A DNA stretch of 26,199 nucleotides from Acanthaster planci. Lineage: Eukaryota; Echinodermata; Asteroidea; Valvatida; Acanthasteridae. Of the stretch, positions 9,035 to 21,500 are shown in pieces. Within the stretch, counting starts at the first letter, position 1; each line of letters opens with the position of its first letter. The notes under the pieces are model-generated. The model was given only the letters and a program-made list of their open reading frames with translations, did no database searches and was not told the origin of the DNA. Location: positions 47,426-73,624 of the forward strand of contig NW_019091617.1 in the NCBI RefSeq assembly GCF_001949145.1, in the 5' to 3' direction. The position numbers and the translations under genes are program-made.

Positions 9035-10290
9035 CGTCGAAATAGACGATTCCCGAGAGTTTTCGTAGGCTAACGTGTAGTTGGTGACCTTGCCAGATTT
9101 TCTTGCTTCGATAGAGTACTGCAGAAATAACCACCACCAAGTGCACGTCTAGCGTACACGCTGGATCACTTCGTTTGAGTGGGCAAAAGCTTTAATTTAA
9201 TGAAGAGAACAAACAACAGTTTCTTAACTTTAACCAAGAAAAATTCGCGATCATGTCAAAAGTAGGAACATGCTGAAACAAATAGTTTCATTGGGCAAAA
9301 ACTCGAATTTACATTTTAAATGTGTTTTGTTCGGTGCATTAATTGCACTTGATTCAACATAAATTGGGGTCCAATTTCTTTTTATGCCGATATACAAGAC
9401 TTGTTCCAAATAATGTATTTTACGCAATTTCGTTCGTTCAGTGAAAGCATGAACTCTTGTTTTGTCTGCACTGATTCAAAATTATCCAAACTATCGATTT
9501 TCCGTCGACTGAAGTGATTTGTGGTAACAGCTGGAGTGGCAGATCAAAACCAACGGCTGTTTCATATAAAAGATATAAATACATGTAACAGTTCAATAAA
9601 TCAAACTTTACCTTTAAATGCTAAACTACAACTGAATTAAAAATAATTTTCTATTTGTTTGTTTATTTTAAGTCTGATCTTTGTCTTTTCTCTCCTTCCT
9701 TTCCCCACTTGCCCCACCCGCTTGTTATTTGAATGAAAGTGTAAATAATTAGGTCCCGTTAGGCGGAAATATCTTGCCATGAAAGACACTGTAAGCCAGA
9801 CATTTTGTTCATTGGGTTAGGCCTACTTAACTGTGTCGACAACTTGTATGCTCTGTGTTTGGCATTACTTGCGCCTTCATCATACATAGTACACCAGTTC
9901 AAACCACTCTTTATTGGCTTCGTTTCCTGATTCCTCTCCCAATTAGGAATTGGATCTTTTATAGTAAAAAATACCTCCCAGTGGGCAGTATTGTCACGGA
10001 TGGTTTTTCTCAGTATTACAAAATTTCCAATCCTCAGCATTACCAAAGCCCAACATTATTAAAATTTATTGAGCTGTTGTAGGGATTAGTTTGCCTGCTA
10101 GTGTTGAGGCAGAGTTAATCATGCCAGCTGTGACTTCATGTAAAATTACTGTCGACATGCAAACTTTCCTGCCACGATTTGCAAAAAGCGCAAGAATCGA
10201 TAGGGCCATGAATTCAGTCGGAGTATACTGATTTCTGTCCCGTACGTACAGTCTCCATTACAGACGTCATTCGGTACTAGCATTATTTAG
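9035..10290. other. 5' flank of the SEL1L3-like gene, no further gene seen
   Basis: The promoter of the SEL1L3-like gene must lie here or in the first few hundred bases, but no TATA box, initiator or known operator can be placed with confidence. Further out the sequence is AT-rich. Overlapping open frames on both strands at 9759-10082 lack splice sites and similarity. Confidence 0.4.
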
Positions 10291-10299
10291 AAGTCATTA

Positions 10300-10455
10300 A
10301 TGCGGTGGCGCAACGCTCACGGACGGGGGTACGCGCGTGTTATGACATTTGACCCAAAGAGTGTCGTTTGCCAAATGCACGCGCGCGTCAGGCTCAAGAA
10401 TGTGCGTGTTAGTACGGTGCCTCCGCAGTTATGGCGTCTGATAATCAGATAATTC
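10300..10455. promoter_or_regulatory. CpG-rich patch, possible promoter or regulatory island
   Basis: About 18 CpG dinucleotides occur within roughly 160 bases, including the clusters TACGCGCGTG and CACGCGCGCGTC, in surroundings that are CpG-poor. It ends just at an ATG in good context at 10431. Such patches in invertebrates can mark promoters or unmethylated enhancers, but no core promoter element is visible. Confidence 0.3.
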
Positions 10456-10607
10456 GACGACCAAAAGTAGAAGCCATTACTACTAGGCCATCCTGTTCGC
10501 ACGCAGATATTTTATTTTGTTGTTTGTCGGGTTGTTGGGTTGTTTGTTGGGTTGTTTGTTTGTTTTCAATTCGAAATTATACTATAATGGTTTCAATCTT
10601 TGCGTGA
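10431..10607 (+). CDS. Small ORF, 58 codons, possible first exon or spurious
   Basis: The ATG has G at -3 and +4. The frame reads MASDNQIIRRPKVEAI, then a cysteine-containing stretch, then runs into a GTTTG microsatellite that encodes a hydrophobic tail with repeated WVVC. The first 26 residues look like ordinary hydrophilic coding sequence and directly follow the CpG-rich patch. No strong donor is visible before the microsatellite and no family is recognised. Confidence 0.2.
   Translation: MASDNQIIRRPKVEAITTRPSCSHADILFCCLSGCWVVCWVVCLFSIRNYTIMVSIFA
10517..10566. repeat. GTTG/GTTTG microsatellite
   Basis: An imperfect run of GTTGTTTG and GGGTTGTT units, compositionally unlike its flanks. Confidence 0.75.
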
Positions 10608-10610
10608 CGG

Positions 10611-13600
10611 TGTGCTAGGTTATGGGCCCGGTTGAAAAACTTCCCACTGGCCTGTCCTTTCTTTGCCGGTGAGGGTGTACTTCAACTCGACGGGGTGGAA
10701 TTTTTAAAACAATGATTGTCTAAGCAGTTTGTTGCATCTAAGTAATAGTTTCAACCCCAATCCCATAAAAAGACGCTAGCACCGTTTCTAAAATGCCCGA
10801 CGCATTTATGACAATAACTTAAAAGCCGGGTAGCTGAACTGTACAAAAGATTGTTATACTTTGGGTGAATTCGATCATGGAGGAAGGAAAACATGATTCG
10901 ATTGACGACAACTAGCCAAACATTGGTCGATTGTGCCTGGTACCCAGGATATATTCTGGGCACAGATTACCATGGAAAATCGACCAGTTGTCGACAAAAT
11001 CCAAATTGGCCTCTGGTGCACCGGCAGCACTTGGCAATCAACCCCATCCCATCCCCTGGGATTTACGCCCATGATTCAGAGTCATTGTCCCGGCTTTTAG
11101 TTGATTGAAATTGCACGCCAGCTTACTGGTGGAGAGCACGACAGGTCAACACAACAGCTTCCAAAGTATGATGTGAGAAACGGCAGCGAGCATATCTCTC
11201 TTGCTAGGTTACAGTACATTGTCCCCTGTATATACTGACCGTGGTAGTACCAAAGAAAGAGAACAGAAGTGTCGAACTCGATCATAGAAGTCTTTAATGT
11301 TATTAAATGAAGCCACACACCCGGTTATAAAAGTAGGCCCAGTAAATGTGCGTATTGAATCCAAAACCCAACACAAACTTTTGCCACTCCGACACGAACA
11401 GTATCGGCAATGGCAATGTGAGCAAGGTCTATTCACAGTTTAAAGAAGCATTAGGTTAAGCCTCAACGCCGTTGACCCCCCCTCCCATTTATTATAGATT
11501 TCCCACGTGATTTAAGTAGATTCAAGTTTGTGCAAATGCAGATCGTGCGTGGGTATAAGCTGTCTGAGCCTGAGTCCCCATGGTAATTTGCAGCCAGAGT
11601 GCTGGTGCATTCGGCCTTACGACACGATAATGTGAAGTATCCACCGACACTTTTGCGTCCGATGCTACACCGTGCAAGTAAAAAGCTCTTTCTGCTCAAT
11701 TCCGGTGTTGGCATTTATATTTGTCTGGGTGTAGTTCCGTGTCATTGTTGTGATCGAAATAGACATCGGCTGCTTCCCCTCCTGATGTTGTCTCTCGGAG
11801 GTCACTATTATCGTCTTTCAGTGCCCATGACCTCTTCACATAGTCAGATTTGTGCCACAGGCACGGACTGGACGAAGCTTCTTGGCTGAGAAGATGGCCA
11901 GCTACATCCTGGTTTCCTTTCACTGAGCCTGAAGGGTACAGTCCACAAATTCAAGCCTCATTGAAAAGAGAGTATAATCAGCACTGTTCAGGGCCCAATA
12001 ACATGCATACCAACATCCCTGAGATTTCTGAAACACACATTAAATTATTGTCTGGTCCTTAACTTTCAATTTCTTTTCAATTTTTTGTGAGGTAACCAGT
12101 TACATTTTTAATTATTCCCACAAAACAAAATCACCCCCGAAAAGTGATTTTTTTTCCGTAGCAATTTTTCAAGTGGCAACCCTCAACTTTCTCGGACACT
12201 TATGACCATTTTGCAACCGTAGTGTTTAGATATTCTGCTCTTGTGTGAAAGCTCAAAGACCCAGGGAGTTGATCATGGCAACGATTTACACAATCTCACC
12301 ATTTTGGGGGCCAAACAATCTCCTCTTTCAAGAAATACTGCTTTACATTTTCACAAAATCTTAAAGAGTAGCAGCAATGCAATTAAACAAAAAATTATAG
12401 ACCTTCAAAGTGCACCTTTACATCTCGGTTAACTGATTTTCAACTTTTGTTTCACTATTTCAAAGGGTGTTTTGATGCTTTTTTGGTTTTATGGTGATGA
12501 ATATTTCCATATTCATCAGCAAAAATGTGATGTCATCCCGGGAAGAGAATTTCCGTGTTGCATTGGTTTGTGCACCAAAAATACTGCATTTCTCAGATTT
12601 TGCTAGCCTAAAATTTCTTTTCTTGGAGGAATCATCGTTGTGTATGTACAAAACAATAAGCAATCATACAACCCTTTCTCAGTAATAATTGCACTGAATT
12701 AATTTTTGGTTCCCACTGCGAAAAGAAAATCCTATGCATTTAACCATGTCTTCTCTGGAAGATTTTACAGCAACAGTAATCTCAATTGTCCAGGCAAGCA
12801 TGGACAATTTTTCATTTTTTAAAAATTGCACTTTTTTATTTTTTTTAATCTCAAAACGGATTTCAAATGAATTTCACACATTGAAGAAGAGTACACAGTT
12901 GCTGAAAGATTAAGTTTAACACTTACCACTTTCACACTATGAACACGCAAAGTTGGATTCTTGATGTCCTCTCAGCGCCTGTAAAGTCAAGCACATGGGG
13001 AAGTTTGAACCTGTGTTGTTATTCATATAAATTCTATCCAGTGATTGACAAAATGCGTTACTTCGCCCTTTCCAGCACCCTGAAAGAGCGTTTGGGACGA
13101 GTGAATATGAGCAGTGTGGTTAATAATCGAGCATTCTCGGCATAATGGAAATAGTTACTCAAATTTCAAAGTGGGACAGCGAGACAACGGCGTGTGCAGT
13201 GCGTCGTTTTCAATGTAGGAAAGACTTACGAAATGTTTTTTCTTTTTTAATTTTCATGATGGTTCGTTTGATTTTGTTTATTGGAGAGTATTACTGCTTT
13301 GCTTTCCTCTGCCAATGCGTGCTCTTGCCAACTTGAAGATTAAAGGCTACGTCTGAATCTGTTGTCAAGAAATAGGTCTCTCACTATAGCAAATACGCTG
13401 ACGCACGCCGGAAATAGTTCTAGAAGCCCCTTTTAGGCCTGGCTTTCCTGAAAGCATTCTGTCCTCTTTCCGTCAGCTGGTATCATTGCTGGCAAGCACG
13501 CCTTCTGTTTCACAATTAACCGCCAAATCCTTATTGAGGCAAATCGTCTAGTTTACCTCCGGCAAGTATAAGGTTGTTGCCCTTGTAGCGAGGGATGCTT

Positions 13601-13900
13601 CAGTTGAGCCTCCGTTTAATAAGTTATTTCCGTCGTATCATTGACTGACACCTCACGGGATCACATTCTTAATTGTCTGAATCGAACGCGGGATAGAGGC
13701 AGTCAAGTGTGAAGAGACATGGCTTCATTGCAACGATAAACTTTCACAATTGCGTGTCTTGTATGGAACTGTGTTTACGCTTTTATATTGGTGCACTGCA
13801 TGCAGAGGTCTCGCCCGTTGGTTTGTATACTCATAGAGCTCTATGGTATACTAAAATGTACGTTGTTTTATAATAATAACCTGAGAAGTCAATTTCATTG
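10611..13900. other. Intergenic sequence, no supported gene
   Basis: I see no exon with both splice sites and recognisable similarity. A hydrophilic minus-strand open frame at 11923-11696 is discussed as a finding. From about 12060 to 12900 the sequence is strongly T- and A-rich with a small perfect hairpin, and may be an unrecognised old repeat. Confidence 0.4.
12495..12518. other. Perfect 10-bp hairpin
   Basis: TGATGAATAT and ATATTCATCA are exact reverse complements separated by the four-base loop TTCC. It lies in an AT-rich stretch with no gene. It could be a paired homeodomain/POU-type binding site or chance. Confidence 0.55.
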
Positions 13901-13903
13901 CAG

Positions 13904-14111
13904 CCGAGATATTGTTTGGTCATGTCCGATCATTTACTCAGCGCTTCTATGGCAGTGGCCGCAGCCAGTTCCTATGGAGTCGTGTCATTTCAAAATGCAG
14001 ATAATTGATACAGACGCAGCCTTGGATGGGGTCTCTGCAAGTACAGACATGGAGGAATTCTTTAGCTGCGACGTTATTTTAGCGGATGATGCAGATGAAA
14101 ACAGCTCATAA
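13904..14111 (+). CDS. Candidate orphan terminal exon with acidic tail
   Basis: A good acceptor (AATTTCATTGCAG, 13891-13903) opens a frame of 68 residues ending at TAA. The last 32 residues are strongly acidic and serine-rich (ALDGVSASTDMEEFF, then ADDADENSS). A second frame from the same acceptor is also open for 32 codons, so the reading frame is uncertain. No upstream exon, poly(A) signal or family match is seen, so this could be a chance open frame. Confidence 0.2.
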
Positions 14112-15341
14112 TTGTTAAATCTTCCTGGAAACGCCGCGTTCAATGGAGCAAATTAAGCTGCGGAAAACACTATATAATCCGATTTGAAAGTTAAGACCCA
14201 GCCCCAGGCCTCGCTGAGCTATGCTTCACAGCATTAGCGTTAATTTGTGCCCACAAAATGGGGGATGGGGAATGTGTGTGGGTGTGTGTGGGGGTGCTTA
14301 CACCATATGACAATAAGGGGGAGTGTTCTTGATACAGATGTACACCTTCAATTTTATGGCTTTTTAAAATTGTTCTCCTTTTAGGAATGCTATTGCATAC
14401 ATTTTAGTCGTTGTGAAGTCCAAGAAGTTCTTCACAACCCACTTCATTTTATCTCACCACAGAACGTGGGGGGTTCAATAGTAAGGAGGTTTAGGGGTTA
14501 GCTCCCATCCCGCCTGGATTTAGGCCAATGCCTCACAGCGAATTTAGAAACAAAATCCTGAAAAAATACAGTGATATAAGTAAAAGCCCTCTAGCGTTAA
14601 AGTGCCGTCAGCTAAGTATTGATGGCTCCATTGCAGTGCGAAAAATTGGAAATGCAACACAAAATAATGTTGTATTGTGCAACACGTGACGTGCTCTCCT
14701 TTCCGCCTTTCAGTTACACAATAACGTACCGAACCTTTGGAGGTCATTGGGCATTATTAGTGGATCCAGAACCCATTCATTTGGGGGTGGTGTGGGAATT
14801 GGAGTGGCGCAAGAACCGATAGTACTACGCGTGAAGTACCAAATTGAGTATAGACCTTTTCCCTGTGACCGCCATGTGTTGTGATGGTAATCTACTCATT
14901 CAAGATAAACTGGTCAAGCATGCAGCATTCGCACGTGCGCTTGCACATGGTTGAAGGTGCCCGTGGGATCATGGGCAGTCACTTCGGCCACGGCTGTCCA
15001 CACGTGGAAGTATTGTTTACATTTAGAGCAAGAGGCGGTCATGTGGGTGAAAAATGTCTATAGTTTGTTTTAGTACTTAACAGTGGCTAGGGGCACTTCC
15101 TAAATTAAGGTATTCTTTTCCAAATCATTGGCAAACTGACTGCAGCTTCATTGCTTGTACAAAATTGTATTTTACGAATGGGATAGTAAGATTGAGTTGT
15201 TACACTACGTTTATAACCCGCGGCCTGAGACCGATAATGGGCAAGGCCGGAGACAGTATACCAGATTTCGCTTACAGTTTTCTTGAATAATCCCTCAACT
15301 TGGGACAACTACCGCAAGTTCGAAAAATGTTGGATTCAGTT
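14112..15341. other. Intergenic sequence, no supported gene
   Basis: This interval contains a TG/GGTG microsatellite near 14273-14296 and a nine-base inverted repeat, GTTGTGAAG with CTTCACAAC (14410-14438). No exon or element with defined ends was recognised. Confidence 0.4.
14273..14296. repeat. TG-rich microsatellite
   Basis: A short TGTGTGTGGGTGTGTGTGGG run. Confidence 0.7.
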
Positions 15342-15503
15342 GCTGCGTCCTTGAAGATTGGAACAGGTGGTACTGTCTCGTCTGCTCGCGAGGCGAACTT
15401 ATACTAACAAAGATTATGACGAATTCAAGTAATACGAAACCTCCCTCATTCTCAGTTAAAATGTACAGGTACCAGATGTCGTCCGCGTGCTCGGTCAAAA
15501 GTT
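15342..15503 (+). repeat. Diverged dispersed repeat, copy 1
   Basis: It begins GCTGCGTCCTTG and ends CGGTCAAAAGTT, exactly as the segment at 23400-23566 does. Between them the two share GGAA(C/T)AGGT(G/T)GTA, GAATTC and AATACGAAA in the same order with small indels. The last 70 bases are roughly 70% identical by eye. The family is not recognised; it could be a transposon fragment or a duplicated exon. Confidence 0.6.
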
Positions 15504-18500
15504 AGCTCCATTCTCAAAGATTAACGTGTGCTTATAGATATGATAGAAAACTGGACACCTGTAAACCCCTCGGAGTCGCAACGCCAAAAAGGGGGGACTT
15601 TCAAAATCATCTCTACATCAGTTACCGGTGTTCCCTGGTCATGTCTGAACCTGTACGACTGTTTTATGGTAGCTAATACACCCCTCAGGTCCCCTCTCTA
15701 ACTACATTTTCATTATGCTGTTGTGGAAGTACATTCGAGGCCACGCCCCCAAAATAACTCCAAGCTGCGAGGTGGATTTCTTTTTACTACCCCGTCATTT
15801 CCCGGTCATACGGGCGTGTATGGGATACTGATCTTTCACTAGTTCTTACTATGCAGTGGTTGGGGCATAGCCAGTGGGAGTCTACAGGCTGTGGTCACAG
15901 TATGCCAGGGGTAAGGATTGCATGAAATCTTTGAGGAATTGGCCCATTGGAAAAAAAAGTTATGCCGATATTTGGTGTTACGTGGAGACTTTCAACCCCC
16001 CCCCACCTGGGATTGCCACCAGGGTTTTCAGCCAAGACATTTATGAGATCGCAAGTTAAAGTTGCGACCTCCAGAAAGTCGTGCCAGAGATTGATCACTC
16101 AAACTCGATCCTGATGTAAGTTTTTTCCCAACTGAGGTCAGGGAAAATTTGTTGTATAACACATAGCAAAAATGAAATTTAACAAATCACAAATTTAAAA
16201 ACAAAGTGGCAAATTTACAAATTTACTTGTTTTCTGTTACAACATTGGCCTAATATTTACTATGCTCACAAGGTTTGTTTACCAACTGTCCATCCGTACA
16301 AAAAAGTCACAGGTCAAGGAACGACTTGCAGCAACGACACTGACGACAAAAAACAGCAAAGACAACAACGACAAAACAAGCCAGAATTTCGATAATTACA
16401 ACTCCATTGAGAGTTTTATTGAACCGTTCATCTCTTACAATTTGTTTTTTCATGCAAAGTGACATTTGTGGATTCACTCATTATAGTTGTAACGACGCTA
16501 TGACATGAATAATACATGGAACTGTCAGGTGTAACGATATTACACATTATACTTTAAGAACCTGAGACCACATAGTTCGAAGTGTGAAAGGGAATGAAAT
16601 TCCATCCTTACCATGTCTCCCGACAGAGCAGGGATGATATACCTGGAGATTCCTTGGTGTTGCAACACACCTGCGGCCCAGCTTGGGATTAATAGCCTCA
16701 GTGTTTCTCACCTCATGTAGGGGCGTTCTCAAATCTCGACTCCGTTCTTATATGCAATTCTGGCCTGCTGTTCCTGGATCTTTTGCCTTGTATCGTATAG
16801 TTCGATACCCCTAATGACATTTCATCCAATTGCCAAAGTTTCCAAGGATCCGATAAACCTGGTTGAAGCCGATAACAGGTGTTTCCCTTCTCGTGCAGGC
16901 TCCATCACCGTACATTAATGTTTCTTAGGTCTCAGCTGTCATGTGAGTATGCTAGAAAAAGAGCACTTCCCTCGCAACATGGGTCTGTGTTCTTCAATTT
17001 GAAAGCAAAGCGTCATAAATTACACTCTAAAATTCTTCAGTTTACGAAAAGTTGTGTACCTGACAGCCATGGGTACCCCAACGATTACCCTGCCAGTACT
17101 ACTTAAGGGGCAAGTCCCATTAAGCCTACCCTTTAAATTTGTAATTGGAGCACCGATACATTTTATGTGAAATCGTTGGCATCCAAAGCTGCGCGCCAGG
17201 TAATTTCCTGCAAATTTACATGATTTTTTTTTACTTTATATTGAATAACATTTTTGCCGATCCCTCTGAATTAGGTTTCAATACCTGAAATACTGAAAGA
17301 AGTTATTTTGGGTATAGGCCCTTTATTTTCCAATATCTATTCATCTGTGCGAACAAAAACCGTTTAAATTTAACATAGTGTACACTTATATTCCAATTGT
17401 TCTTTCCTATTTCGACCCAAGCAAACATCACTTTTGAGGGAACTTTGCCCCACGGGGTTAAATTAGGTCCCGTTATTTATTTGGCTGATTCATAAATGGG
17501 TCATTTGCCCCAGTAAGGGTCAAGAGTGCTTATTTTTACATGCTGACGGTTTGCTAGCTCGACCGCTCTGTAAAGCATCGCACGCCAGAGACATATGGAG
17601 CTTGGACCACCATTTCAATGTTAGTAACGTAAACATACATAAACCTTCGGCATGCAAAAGTCAAGGACACGGAAGCATACAAGACGGGTTAAAATCATGC
17701 TATACGACTGTTCTGTAATAATAATGTGGTTGAATTATCGCTGCAGAGGGGAACTTGCTGAGATCTGAAGAGGCAAACATCATGCAGACTCGGAGAAACC
17801 GTCGAATTCATCGACAGGCCGGGTCTCTTTACTGTCGTATCAAACATATTCTTGTACTCAGTCAATTTTTGATGTCATTAATAATGATGATCAGTTCGGT
17901 TGTATGAACATCATAATGTTACTGTTGCACATAAACTCCCTGTCCAACGAGATTTACGCACGTTAAACCGAATCCGTGCCATGTGGGCATAATGTCGTTC
18001 ATGCTACTCTGTCTTATACGACAGCAGTAAGATATTTTACATATGCTACTCCAAATGAAAGTAAAACTCTTTGAAACATAACTGAAACTAAAGCCCTTCA
18101 ATAGTTATTAGTATACGTAGTGCCTAACTATAATGTAGAGAAATATTCATTATTTGTTTTTGTCATGTAGTAACTTCTGGAAAATGGCGCCGGTTTATTG
18201 AACTCGGTGAACGAAGGACCAGAGCATATGCACAAACGAGTACTGAAATCCTCCCGTATTAGAACAAAATCATGCAGGGAAATTCATTAAATTACCATCA
18301 AACAGGAAGAAACATCGTCACGTGAATGTATCAGTGACAGTAAAATTTCAGCACAAACGAATGCTGATATCATGCTCTCGGAAAGTCACGGTTCCATGAT
18401 ATGAACAGCCCCTAGATTATGAAATACTAACTTTCGACGATGTCTGGGCCCATACCACGTTTTAAGATGATCTATGCATCGCGGGCTACCTTTTTTCAAC

Positions 18501-21500
18501 CAAGATAAAATTAATTCATCTGCCCTGCCGAACAAGGAAACGTGGCCGCACATGCATACAAATTAGTGGAAAACGTGTAGCATGACCTTTGCACGTTGAT
18601 CCCCACTTTGTTGTTTCTAGTATGATTTCCTTTTCAGTGTTGGTGGAATGACAAAGGCATAGGAAGGGCACGTCCGCTTCCATGCCAATCAATATGTATG
18701 ATTGAAGATTCTATAATATTCAATGGTAATTACAATAATCGATCTTCGTAAAACTGCAGTTTCACATCATCATAATTTCATGCTGACAAAGACCAAACCA
18801 GAACCACCCTAACTGCGGGGGGGGGGGGTCGGAGTGGGACGTCACTATACGTGTCCTTGCTGAGAGGAGAACCATTCATCCATGTCCCCATCGGCTTCTG
18901 TCTGCGTCTAATAGACTATAAATTGCCCCAAGATATCACTTCATGCGAATACTCACGAAGCGTTTCTTTCCACCGATAACGTGTGTCGTACTTGTCTTCC
19001 ACTAGTCCGTGCAGTGTAACCTTTACATAAGAATTCTCGATGTTGCATTTCTGCGTCCAGTTGATCCCTATTTAAATTTTTGTTTTGCAATTTTAATAAG
19101 GATTTTGGAGAATTTATTATAGTTTTAATACCGATGACAATTTGCATATATTCTTGAGAAATAGGGTGATCTCATCCAGGCAGAAAGTTTAGGCATGTTG
19201 ATGTTATTTCGATACCAAACGATGCAAGAATTTTGATATTTTGCTGGCATATTTTTTTCCTTGTTAATTTGTTGCTTTGGTTCAGGAGGCTGGTAAAGTT
19301 GCAGAAAAACCTTCTCTCTGAGGCAAAATTATTGCGTTGCTCCTTTACCATTCTCTTTCTTCCGCTGTATCACGAATAATTAGTTCGCGTACCGGTGTGA
19401 GAAAAGCAGCGCATTTTTTCTCTTTATGATTATTAGCCACTAATTATGCGCCCTACTATGAAGCGTACCGTCAGCAAGCCAACGGTAAATTGCTAACAGT
19501 TTGATGCGTGTAAGCTACCAATGACGCCAACAAAAGGGCAGGAACTATATGGCGGTCCACCGTTGACAAAACATAATGTATGCATGCAGTCAACTTTAAA
19601 GCGTCCTTGCAATCATTTTTCCTGGATACAAATCCTATGCGAATTTTATTTTTTTTTCTTTAATGTATAAAACCTTTTTAATAACTTATCGTGAGGCAAC
19701 TCTCTTTGGCTGAAATTTTTTGTCGAAAAGTTAATCATTTTAAAACATATATAATTCCCCGTGGTTTTCCTGACATATATAGGCCTAGTCGTCTTTTTCA
19801 CGAGGAGACAAAAAGTCTATCCGAAGAGTGAAATTCAGGTTCTGAGAAAATCGCATTTAAAATTGGTCTCATCTAAACTTTGTTATTCGACATGGAATTA
19901 TCACCGAAATCGATTTCAAACTATTACTATTTGTTTGGCAGGTAATTTGCATTAATTTATTCATCACTCTTGGAAATTAGAAAATGTGTTCTGAACTTAC
20001 AAAATCATACGTCAGATCTGATGGGATACGAAAAAACTGGACCCCAAATTTCTGGAATTACCCATGTACGCCACAGCACGAATGTCGTGTACAATGTAGT
20101 ACCCTGGTAACATACAATGAAATGAATGACTACTCGTCAGTGGCTGTACTGACAAAATGAACTTGAGAACATTAGTATCAACGTAATCCAACTTCTCAAC
20201 AAAACAGACAAGACAGTTCATCATAAATCAGCAAGTACGATTAGATATTACTAACACAGGCTTAGCTGAAGATCCAATTCTCCTTGTTGACCACAAAGGT
20301 CCGCCTATTTAGAAGCCTTCACCAATTTAAAAAGTACACTCAAGTTGTATTAATGATTCTTTTTACTTATTAAATTGCTTTAATTATTCGATTGAATTAA
20401 TGAGAAGTTTCAGCTTGAGTTGATATATCCTCTGTCCTTCGCAATGAATTATACTCTGGGTGCAGATGGCAAGAGGAAATAGATTTATTGATAAATTCCA
20501 TTCACAACCAATGGGTCAATTAAACTATAAGTTTGAAAAACATTGAACACAGAGTATTGATTTCAGATTTCCTCGCACTCTACTGCAGGAAAACTGTTGT
20601 GCTTGGATGGGTCCACGCGCACGAGCGCTACACTTAAATAGGAATGCAATTACATTACACCTTGTACTAGTTATCAGAATCAATATTATACACTAGACTG
20701 AAGGAAGAGGGTGTAAGCTGGTGTTGGCCACCTGTGCGATATGTGAAGAACACCTGCGGCTGGCGTATTTTTTATATACACCGTAGCCTAGGGTTTTTCG
20801 CTCTGGTAGTGCTGATTCGCGCTTGAAAAGAGACTAATGCTGACTGAGCGAGCGCGGGAAAACACGAAACGGTGGTGCCTGTACTACAACAAATAAATAT
20901 CTGTATTTTGTTCCGAAAGTTGATATTTGGTACTTGGTTAGTTTCCTCCTGAAACATCCTAGGAGGATACTTCAAAAGTGATAGACCGAAGGACTGTGAC
21001 AGAACTGGGGCGATTCCTCTTCCTCTGTTGGTTAAGTTATTTCTTTGGTGTGCGTGAAAAAAGCAGAATTTTAATCACCACTGTGATCACTGGCTTGATT
21101 AGCTTGGATAGCCAAGCTCATACATTTTTTTTAAGCATTTGTATTTGAGAGGGGGATAAATACAAGCGCATGTGACAAACATTATGAACAATTTAGGTGG
21201 GTTATTAATAAGGGTTGTTTTCAAGCAGATTGACATTTCCACCTCTTTCGTCTCTCTTATTTCATTTTTTGTTCCTTTTCCACTATAAAAAAATCTAAAT
21301 TTCAAAATAGTTTACTTGAAACATGTTCAGGTTGGTCTTGAAGCCTTGATTACACCCTCTTCTGCGTCATTTCCTCTAGGCTTGTTCAGCTTACAGAGTC
21401 GAACAAGCAGACTGGTTATGGAGTTGCAGCAATATTAGTCAAGAATGCTTCATATACCTACGGCAAAAGACTCCCAATATCAAAAATTATTACTGCTAGC

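Noticed and set aside
9759-10082. Overlapping 95- and 75-codon frames on opposite strands
   Set aside because: No splice sites, motifs or composition shift; both are typical of chance open frames of this length.
14410-14438. Nine-base inverted repeat GTTGTGAAG / CTTCACAAC
   Set aside because: Short stem with an 11-base loop and no terminator, tRNA or element context; likely chance.
9748-17475. Shared 15-mer AATTAGGTCCCGTTA near 9748 and 17461
   Set aside because: The similarity does not extend clearly beyond the 15-mer, and one such match within 26 kb is close to chance expectation.
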